Assembly (NCBI GenBank): GCA_963723165.1
Contig: CAVRPP010000007.1
Span: 173,882 to 237,881, forward strand
Source of the DNA: UBA4744 sp963723165
GTDB lineage: Bacteria > Actinomycetota > Acidimicrobiia > Spongiisociales > UBA4744
Length of the DNA: 64,000 nucleotides
Direction of reading: 5' to 3'
The notes beneath the pieces were generated by a model, which was not told where the DNA came from, ran no database searches, and saw nothing but the letters and a program-made list of their open reading frames with translations. This document shows, piece after piece, positions 57,613 to 64,000 of this stretch (positions within the stretch are counted from its first letter, which is position 1; each line of letters begins with the position of its first letter). The translations under genes were made by a program, and so were the position numbers.

Positions 57613-58407
57613 GTGCGGGGTGGTGCCCGTCTTAAGGGACGCCTTGCTTCGTCAATCCGGGTCATTGCACGTGGACGACACGGTGCCTATTGGTTCACCG
57701 GAGTCCCGAACTTCGGCGATGAACTCTCTTCGGCTGTTCTTGAGTGGGTCACCGGATCCACGGCCGGTGTGGGTCACCAAAGCGCTACAGAGGGAAGATC
57801 CTCGCCGTTGGGAGCATCTTGCAGAGCGCTCTCGCCCCACAGATACCGTGTGGGGCTCTGGTCTGATTCAGCGACGGGCCATTGGTGCCACCCCTGGCGT
57901 GACGATTTCTGGCTGTTCGAGGACCGCTAACGCGCAATCGCATCGCCGGGGATGTGCCTGAGATCTACGGTGATCCGGCGCTCCTGCTTCCTCGTTTTCA
58001 CAACACCGAGTCGAGAAGCGATACGACCTTGGTGTGATTCCCCACTACATGGATAGAGCAGCTGTCTCGATTGAGGATCCGACAATCCGTGTAATCGATG
58101 TGAAGAAGCCTTGGAGGGAAGTTGTCGACACAGTCCGAGCATGCGAAAGCGTGATTTCATCTTCACTGCACGGGCTTATCGTCGCGGAGGCGTACGGGAT
58201 TCCCGCTGCCTGGATTCGCATAACCGATGGGTGACGGGGAGCGGGTTCAAATTCAATGACTACTTCACAGCAACTGGCCGTAGCGAAAGAGTGCCGGTGG
58301 CGTGGGAAAGGGGCCTTGACCACGCGCTTCGAAACACTCTCCCGGCCTTGCAGTACGACGCCGTGCCTCTCCTCAGGAGCGCAGTCCATCTCGTCCACTC
58401 GACCTAA
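57613..58407 (+). pseudogene. Polysaccharide pyruvyl transferase gene with about five frameshifts
   Basis: The family body can be followed through alternating frames: GAYWFTGVPNFGDELSSAVLEWVTG (57667-57765), GKILAVGSILQSALAP (57790-57837), DTVWGSGLIQRRAIG (~57840-57885), AVRGPLTRNRIAGDVPEIYGDPALLLPRF (57912-58000), YDLGVIPHYMDRAAV and CESVISSSLHGLIVAEAYGIPAAWI (58020-58225), then GSGFKFNDYF (58232-). NFGDEL, GDPALLLP and SSLHGLIVAEAYGIP are signature blocks of CsaB/WcaK-type pyruvyl transferases. Five breaks in 800 bp are beyond normal error and favour decay. Nearest neighbours are a sulfotransferase and an ABC exporter. Confidence 0.75.
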
Positions 58408-58533
58408 CGAAATCAACTTCGGGTCGGTTCACATTGCCGCAGTCCCTAGGAGAAGTAGCCTTCCTCCTGCCGCTCAGGGTCACACCAGCGGCCTGATCAG
58501 AGCATCAGCCAACTGACATAGAGAGGCCGTCTG

Positions 58534-60318
58534 GTGATTCAGACTTTGCACAAGGCAGTGGACCTGATCGGGCGCGAGCATCGCGGCCGCTGGATACTGC
58601 TCGTACTGCTTGCCCTGGTTGTCAGCGGTTTCGAGATGCTGGGCGCTATCTTGGTCTTTGTCCTGGTCGGCTTGGTGGCCGATCCAAGCGGCCAGATCGA
58701 CCTGCCTCTCGTCGGCGATATCCGCGCTCTCGTTTCAGACCTCGATGAGCGGACTCTCTTGCTCCGCACCGTCCTGGTCATCGCCCTTTTCTTTGTTCTG
58801 CGCGGGTTGGTACAGATCGGCAGCGTGTATGCGCAGAAGCGAGTGGCTGAGAATGCCGGCGCTCGATTGTCAAATAGACTCGTCGAGGGTTACCTGCGCT
58901 GGCCTTATCCGGTGCACCTCAGGCGAAACTCTGCGGAGCTGATCCGCAATGCCCATCAGGCTGTCCAGCAGCTTGTAGGACAGGTGTTCGTCCCCCTCAT
59001 CAACGTGACGGCGGCAGGCTTCCTTACCTTTGGTATGTTGGCGGTCCTCCTTGCTATCGCACCAGTTGCGACCGGCATTGCCGTCCTTGTAGTCGGTGGC
59101 GCAGCTCTTATGGTGCTATTGGTGGTTCAGCCGAGGATGAAACGGCTCGGACTCACGGCGCATCGGATGCAGCGGGAGACCCTGACGTGGCTGCAGCAAT
59201 CACTGCACGGCATTCGTGACATCAAGATCCTCGGTCGCGAGAGATACTTTGCTCGCCAGTATGGGAAGAGTCGCCTCCGCCTCGCGCACGCCAGTTATTT
59301 GCGTGCCACGATGAGCCAGCTGCCATCAACGATCATCGAGTCGGCTCTCATCGGTTTCATCCTTCTCTTCTTCGGTATCACGGTCCTCGCTGGAGATGGA
59401 GCTGAAGGTGCGTTACCTGTCCTGGGCTTGTTCGCGTACGTAGGCCTTCGTCTGCAACCCTCGCTGCAGCGAATTATCGGCGGGCTGAACGACATCAAAT
59501 TCGCCACGGCGCCACTTGACGACCTGCATACGGACCTGATGGCTGTGGAGGCCCTCCCAGTGTTTGTCGCCCAACCGGATCCCTTGCCTTTCGAGGACAT
59601 CGTGACGCTCGAAGACGTGGAGTTCAGCTATGAAGGGACGGACCGCGCCGCGCTGACCCAAATCAGCCTCACCATTCGGTCCGGAGAGCAAATCGGCATC
59701 TGTGGTCCCACCGGTGGAGGAAAGACAACTCTGGTTGACCTCATCACTGGACTGCTGGAACCAACGTCGGGCCGGGTGACAATCGACGGTCTCGACCTGC
59801 GTGAACATGCACGGGCGTGGCATCAGAACCTGGGTGTCGTACCCCAGGTGGTCTTTCTTGTGGACGACACCCTCCAGCGGAATATCGCACTGGGTATTCC
59901 GGACGGCCAGATCGACGACGACACGCTCCACGAGGCGGTTGGCCTGGCCCAACTGAAGGAATTCGTGGAGTCTTTGCCTGAAGGATTGGAAACCGTAGTT
60001 GGTGAGCGCGGTGTCCGTATCTCCGGGGGTCAGCGACAAAGGATCGCTATCGCTCGGGCTCTCTACCGGAGGCCAGCGGTGTTGATCTTTGATGAAGGCA
60101 CCTCTGCTCTCGACACGGAGACCGAGGCCAAGCTCATGGAATCGATCGAAAGTCTTCGCGGATCACACACGATCATCCTGATTGCGCACAGGCTTTCAAC
60201 TGTGAGAAAGAGCGATCGGGTTGTCTTCATCGAAGACGGCCGTATTGCTGGCATCGGCACGTTCGCCGAACTGGAGCGTGACAACGAGCGCTTCAGGGCC
60301 ATGGCCTCGTCCTCCTAG
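58534..60318 (+). CDS. ABC exporter, fused permease and ATPase (MsbA/PglK type)
   Basis: A 594-residue half-transporter. Residues ~15-320 hold six membrane helices (WILLVLLALVVSGFEMLGAILVFVLVGLVA; LISAVATGIAVLVV-type mid helices). Residues ~360-590 are the ATPase: Walker A GPTGGGKTT at 391-399, Q-loop VVPQVVFL, signature RISGGQRQRIAIARAL at ~495-510, Walker B AVLIFDEGTSALD and switch His in IAHRLST. The nucleotide part resembles PglK and other lipid-linked oligosaccharide flippases. GTG 58534. Together with the glycosyltransferases this suggests export of a surface glycan or glycolipid. Confidence 0.92.
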   Translation: MIQTLHKAVDLIGREHRGRWILLVLLALVVSGFEMLGAILVFVLVGLVADPSGQIDLPLVGDIRALVSDLDERTLLLRTVLVIALFFVLRGLVQIGSVYAQKRVAENAGARLSNRLVEGYLRWPYPVHLRRNSAELIRNAHQAVQQLVGQVFVPLINVTAAGFLTFGMLAVLLAIAPVATGIAVLVVGGAALMVLLVVQPRMKRLGLTAHRMQRETLTWLQQSLHGIRDIKILGRERYFARQYGKSRLRLAHASYLRATMSQLPSTIIESALIGFILLFFGITVLAGDGAEGALPVLGLFAYVGLRLQPSLQRIIGGLNDIKFATAPLDDLHTDLMAVEALPVFVAQPDPLPFEDIVTLEDVEFSYEGTDRAALTQISLTIRSGEQIGICGPTGGGKTTLVDLITGLLEPTSGRVTIDGLDLREHARAWHQNLGVVPQVVFLVDDTLQRNIALGIPDGQIDDDTLHEAVGLAQLKEFVESLPEGLETVVGERGVRISGGQRQRIAIARALYRRPAVLIFDEGTSALDTETEAKLMESIESLRGSHTIILIAHRLSTVRKSDRVVFIEDGRIAGIGTFAELERDNERFRAMASSS

Positions 60319-60521
60319 CGCAAGAACGTGCTCAATTCGAACGGTTGACCTTCCGGCACGTCGGCCCGCCGACACCATTCGTGCAACGTAAGAGCTGAGC
60401 GCAGAGCACGCATCACCCGCTCCTGCGGAAGAGCCTCGGGAGACCCCGGTACATCCGAAGGGAGAGTTTGGCAGTCTTCCCTGCGAGCCTCCTCGGCCAA
60501 CTCATTGTTGACGCTGTCCAC
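60315..60521 (-). other. Alternative-frame segment, doubtful
   Basis: A 68-codon frame (VNNELAEEARREDCQTLPSD...EWCRRADVPEG) overlaps the end of the sulfotransferase gene in another phase and ends just before the ABC gene's stop. It looks protein-like and could be the true C-terminus after an indel, but the main frame ends naturally, so I do not call a gene. Confidence 0.2.
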
Positions 60522-61213
60522 CAGAACTTCGATTGGTTGTGGTGCACCTCAACTTCGACTCGATTGGGGGGCGGGATGCCGACGAATTCGAGGATTTCGT
60601 TCCTACCTTCGCTCGAACCCAGGGCAAGTTCCATGGGCCAGATCCGAATCGCGTCAGGGCGCTCGCTTTGCAGCTTTGCTAGGCATTCGTGGTACTCGTC
60701 CCAATAGGCGCCGATGGCTTCTTCCTTGGAAAGTGATTGATTGAGATTCGGGAATACAGGGTCCCAGATGGGATCAGGGTGCCAAGAAGAAACGTCATGA
60801 ACCCGCCAATGGTTCTTCGTGCCCGTTTTTCGCAGGAAGCTTTCGACTACCTCTGCTCGAGGCCGCTGCAAGGCGACGACGCGGACTCTGGCCTCTGAAT
60901 AACTGAACACCGTCTGGAGGTGTGGCAGCCAGGAGGAGCTGACATCTCCTATTCGGACACCGGGTCGCTCGAATAATCGATTCAGAATCGAATGGATGTC
61001 GGCATCGTGCGCGTCCCACGGCAGGGGCCCCGCTTTGGGGTAGCCAAGTTCGTGGGTGATCTCGGTATCGGGTTGTGCGTTTAGCAACCTTGCGAGGGAC
61101 TTGGAGCCACTTCTCCCCGTTCCCACGCCCACCACCAATACCCTCTCTTCCACCGGGTGTAGATGAGGGTTCGGAGCTCGGGCTTCCATCGACATGCTGG
61201 TGTGGTCCTCCAT
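60413..61213 (-). CDS. Sulfotransferase family protein
   Basis: A 266-residue protein with PAPS motif 1 in RVLVVGVGTGRSGSKSLARLLNAQPD (~residues 24-49) and a second basic site in RVRVVALQRPRAEVVESFLRKTG. It lacks the exact RxPxxRxxS motif of cytosolic sulfotransferases, so acceptor and activity are unsure. C-terminal part WPMELALGSSEGRNEILEFVGIPPPNRVEVEVHHNQS is typical of the Sulfotransfer_1/3 group. ATG 61213 is chosen among GTG 61237, ATG 61213 and ATG 61195; no clear ribosome site. Faces the ABC gene tail to tail. Confidence 0.78.
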   Translation of the reverse strand: MEDHTSMSMEARAPNPHLHPVEERVLVVGVGTGRSGSKSLARLLNAQPDTEITHELGYPKAGPLPWDAHDADIHSILNRLFERPGVRIGDVSSSWLPHLQTVFSYSEARVRVVALQRPRAEVVESFLRKTGTKNHWRVHDVSSWHPDPIWDPVFPNLNQSLSKEEAIGAYWDEYHECLAKLQSERPDAIRIWPMELALGSSEGRNEILEFVGIPPPNRVEVEVHHNQSKFWWTASTMSWPRRLAGKTAKLSLRMYRGLPRLFRRSG

Positions 61214-61389
61214 GGGGGTCTTGGGTACCTCGGACACTGTCGGGGAGCGTAGTTTGTTTTGGGGGCGGGCCTGTGCTGGACGGGTCCTCGTCCATGGGCG
61301 CTAACCCGCCTCGGGATCATGCACCTGCGTCGCAACCGCGGGGTGGTGTTACGTTCTGTGGGCAGGGACCTGTTTGCGATGGTTACGGC

Positions 61390-62217
61390 TCACATTCGTC
61401 GGCCGATCGTGGGGATCGGCATTCCGAGCGCGCGGACCACGGCTCGCGGTGTCGGGCGAGCGATTGCGGATTGCCCGAATGCCTTGGACGCTCCGCGCTT
61501 GTCGCCGCTTTTGTTCAACATGATGCCAATTCGGTACCAGCGGAATGCTCGTGCTCGACGATGCGAAGCGAAATACTCGGAGTGTTCATCAAGGAGCCGC
61601 TTGCTGAATTGGATTCTGGTGTCGAGACCGTAACCGGGCCGGGGGCCACTATGCCGACGAATCAACAGATCCACGGAGGGAATGGTGGTCACACGCATCT
61701 TTGCTGATGCCCGAAGCCACCACTCGAGATCCTCGCAGGCCAAGTATTCTTCGTTGAGTAGGGGCATCTCATCGGCGTCCACCACGATCGCCCCAAGATG
61801 AGGAGTCGTCCGGTCGAGGATTTTGTCGTGCACGATTCCCTCCAGTCGTTGCCCGTTCTCAGTCGGCCCGTCCAAGTGTTTTTGCCAGCAGATCGAGATT
61901 GGGGCTTTGTCGAGTGCGGCTGCTGCTGCTTCCAAACGGCCGGGGGTGAAGAGGTCGTCATCATCGAGAAAAGCTAGGTATCGACCCTGGGCCGCTCCTA
62001 TTCCGGCGTTGCGGGCCGCTGCGGGGCCCCCGCGAATTCTTCGTCTGATGGTCTTCACCCGATCGTCCGGAGGTGTCTGGGCGGGCAAGCGGCCGCCATC
62101 GTCGACTATGAGGCACTCGAAGTCTTCCCACGTCTGACTCAGAACGGAATCAACTGCCTCCGCGAGGAGCTGGGGTCGATCGCAAGTCGGGATTATCACT
62201 GAGAATGTAGGTTTCAC
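61390..62217 (-). CDS. Glycosyltransferase family 2
   Basis: A 275-residue GT-A enzyme: FSVIIPTCDRPQLLAEAVDSVLSQTWEDFECLIVDDGG (nucleotide site), GGPAAARNAGIGAAQGRYLAFLDDDDLFTPG (DxD-like metal site LDDDDLF), ACEDLEWWLRAS (acceptor ED motif), and a helical C-terminus with arginines. It adds a sugar from a nucleotide donor; which sugar cannot be read. GTG 62217 overlaps the preceding family 4 stop by four bases (GTGA), so the two act in one operon. Confidence 0.88.
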   Translation of the reverse strand: MKPTFSVIIPTCDRPQLLAEAVDSVLSQTWEDFECLIVDDGGRLPAQTPPDDRVKTIRRRIRGGPAAARNAGIGAAQGRYLAFLDDDDLFTPGRLEAAAAALDKAPISICWQKHLDGPTENGQRLEGIVHDKILDRTTPHLGAIVVDADEMPLLNEEYLACEDLEWWLRASAKMRVTTIPSVDLLIRRHSGPRPGYGLDTRIQFSKRLLDEHSEYFASHRRARAFRWYRIGIMLNKSGDKRGASKAFGQSAIARPTPRAVVRALGMPIPTIGRRM

Positions 62218-63416
62218 GTATCCACGCTAACCCCCTCGTGGGGATCCTTCTGTTGTGAACAGGCCGAGTCGCAACCAATCATGCCGGGACGGGCCGACCT
62301 AACGGCTTGGTCGTACACGTGTCGGAGCCGGGTGCCGACTGACGGTATTGAGTACCGCTCGACGGCGACCTCGCGTGCCTGTCGCGCGCAAGGCGTCTGA
62401 TGGGTGAGACCACTCCAAGAGCGCCGAAGCTAGGTCATCAGCATTGCCTGGCTCGAAAAGCCGACCGGGCGCGCCGTTTTTACGATCTCCGGTATCCCGC
62501 CAACGTCAGGTCCGATTACTGGGAGGCCACATGAGAGGGCCTCCAGCATCGCTACCGGGAGATTCTCGGTGTGCGAACTCAACGCAAACACGGCGCTTCC
62601 CGACAGAAGGGCGGGAATGCCCCTCCGGTCGACACGCCGTGGAAGGTCGTGGTTTTCGAAAGGCCCAGGTGCTCTGCCAATCCCAAGAGTCGGGAGTACT
62701 CAGGGCCGTCACCGACGATGTCCAAAGTGACCGCGGGCGCCACCCGGGCCACCTCTGCAACAGCCCGTAGAAGCAGGTCCAGACGTTTCACCCCTGCAAG
62801 TCGGGCAACAGTGATTATGCGAAACTTCGCCGGTTCCCCAACCGGGCTGAATAGGTTTGTGTCGACGGGGTTGGGGATGACGGTGAACTTGCCGGGAAGC
62901 CTGCGTCGGTGGATCTCCTGGGAAAGGAACTCGGACACCGGCAACACGGCGGCCGCTTTCTCGAATACGTGTCGAGCAAGTTTGAGTCCTGCTCGCGATA
63001 TCTCTTGTTCTGGGTTCAATCCAGTGAGGGCTGAGGAATGCTCCGATACCACGTACGGGATTCCCCTTTGAGCGAGGAGGTAAGGCAGCCCTCCCGATCC
63101 TGCAAAGAAATGACCGTGCGCAAGCACCACTCTTTTGCCTTCTTCGCCGAGTCTGTCCCACTAGGTCCACGAGCGATCGACCGGCCAGTCGGCCGTTTGC
63201 CCGCCAGAAGAACCGCCCGGGCCGTAATCGAGTAGTCGAGATTCGAAGATCGTCCTCGTTCCTTGCGGGGGCCGCTGTCTTGATTCGATCTTGATTGATA
63301 CGGACGGCAACTACATCCGAGGCGTAGGCAGAAGCTTTGACCCAATCAGTAGCGACCGGAAGGCCGGGGAGGAGAACCAGCGTGCATTCGTCGCCTCTGT
63401 TGTTCTGATTCGTCAT
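62214..63416 (-). pseudogene. Glycosyltransferase family 4, about four frameshifts
   Basis: From ATG 63416 the frame reads TNQNNRGDECTLVLLPGLPVATDWVKASAYASDVVAVRI...; a shift near 63150 gives VLAHGHFFAGSGGLPYLLAQRGIPYVVSEHSSALTG, LARHVFEKAAAVLPVSEFLSQEI, FTVIPNPVDTNLFSPVGEPAKFRIITVARLAGVKRLDLLLRAVAEV. A shift near 62625 gives RRGIPALLSGSAVFALSSHTENLPVAMLEALSCGLPVIGPDVGGIPEIV; one near 62472 gives KNGAPGRLFEPGNADDLASALLEW; a last one ends at TGA 62214. The GT-B signature E-x7-E (ENLPVAMLEALSCGLPV) is intact. Gene order and the GTGA overlap suggest the original gene was functional. Confidence 0.8.
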
Positions 63417-63603
63417 CGATGCCTCTTGCTCGTCGCCATCCGTGTACCCCACCGTTGTAACTCAACGCCCTTGTCCGTGCGGACGTGTCATTCATAGCCC
63501 TTGGTGGGCCGGCAGAGGTTAGAAGGCGTCTCGACCCTTGGGATAAGGTGTTGGTCCTGCCTTGTCTTTGCGTGTGAGGGTACCCTGCACTGGCGAAACC
63601 AGC

Positions 63604-64000
63604 ATGGGATGGAGCATCGAAGCGATGTCAGAAGCGGCAGAGAGATCAGATGCTGACCCAGACGGGCAAGTCAGGGTCATTGCCGGGAAGGCCCCCGATT
63701 CCATCGGTGGGCTGCGATCCAAGGAAAGGCGCAAGCTGCGCCTGGTTTCGGTCGTCATACCTGCTCTGAACACCGCCGAGCACTTGGAATCGCAATTGAG
63801 CGCCCTCGCTGCTCAGGATTATGCAGGTGTCTGGGAAGTAGTGGTAGCGGATAACGGGTCAATCGATTCCACGGCTTCAGTTGCTGGAGCGTGGGTGAAT
63901 CGACTGCCGGGCTCCAAGTAGTTGATGCTTCTGACGAGCGCGGGGCGGCGCGCCAGAACGTTGGCGCAAATTCGGCACGTGGTGACCTCTTCGCGTTCTG
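63604..64000 (+). CDS. Glycosyltransferase family 2, 3' end outside the window, one frameshift
   Basis: ATG 63604 opens a hydrophilic lead, then LRLVSVVIPALNTAEHLESQLSALAAQDYAGVWEVVVADNGSIDSTASVAGAWVNRLPG (GT2 nucleotide site with ADNGSxDxT). A missing base near 63912 ends that frame in a TAG at 63919; the other frame continues LQVVDASDERGAARQNVGANSARGDLFAF to the window edge, the next GT2 block (ARNxGxxxAxGDxxxF). The DxD motif lies beyond the edge. Divergent from the family 4 gene. Confidence 0.7.

Noticed and set aside
1..64000. tRNA, rRNA or tmRNA genes
   Set aside because: No cloverleaf with TTCGAAT-type arms or rRNA-like stretch was found by eye; a covariance search would be needed to exclude degenerate ones.

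Overview
The window is GC-rich, gene-dense bacterial DNA of actinobacterial character. Evidence for this is the ctaB / ctaC-D-E-F / ctaG cytochrome oxidase set, an ECF sigma / anti-sigma pair, Thr-rich lipoprotein linkers, a Tat-exported protein, frequent GTG/TTG starts and 4-nt start-stop overlaps, and a poly-cysteine leader peptide of the kind known from mycobacteria. An uncultured Acidimicrobiia-like member of Actinomycetota fits best, but this is inference: there is no rRNA or other phylogenetic marker, and I see no tRNA, CRISPR array, phage or transposase gene.

Layout. 1-10.5 kb holds housekeeping genes: mgtE, greA, a DMT exporter, an ArsR regulator divergent from a selenocysteine-encoding selD, an MFS transporter, a thioredoxin-like ferredoxin, an alpha/beta hydrolase, a thioesterase, hpt and an acyl-CoA dehydrogenase. 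10.5-20 kb is looser: small membrane proteins (one interrupted by a UGA), a CHAD protein, a broken sulfotransferase, a GIY-YIG protein, an HTH-YCII pair under a perfect palindromic operator, a winged-helix protein and a DUF4242-cyclase fusion. 20-38 kb holds lipoproteins, a PLP decarboxylase, a TerC-family gene behind a yybP-ykoY (Mn2+) riboswitch, a penicillin acylase family enzyme, a desulfhydrase-like enzyme with a PfkB kinase, a three-gene membrane unit, an acetoacetate decarboxylase family protein and a sigma / anti-sigma / thioredoxin operon. 38-46 kb is the respiratory block: ctaG, ctaF, ctaE, ctaD, ctaC, a cupredoxin lipoprotein and ctaB. 48.6-50.6 kb is a sulfur operon (cysteine synthase family, TusA, DsrE) behind a poly-Cys leader and an attenuator. 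51-56.6 kb encodes secreted and membrane proteins (subtilase with seven repeats, Tat substrate, RTX-type protein). 56.6-64 kb is a surface-glycan cluster: two sulfotransferases, a pyruvyl-transferase remnant, an ABC exporter and three glycosyltransferases.

Two features cut across the map. First, many intergenic gaps contain members of a palindromic GC-rich repeat family (core CCTCCCCCGGC-loop-GCCGGGGGAGG plus a second hairpin and a CGGAGGGGGC end), often as inverted pairs about 160 bp long. Second, at least ten genes are split by single-base shifts, mostly apparent one-base insertions, which points to unpolished long-read sequence in part and real decay in part. All functions are read from motifs and family knowledge; no search was run.
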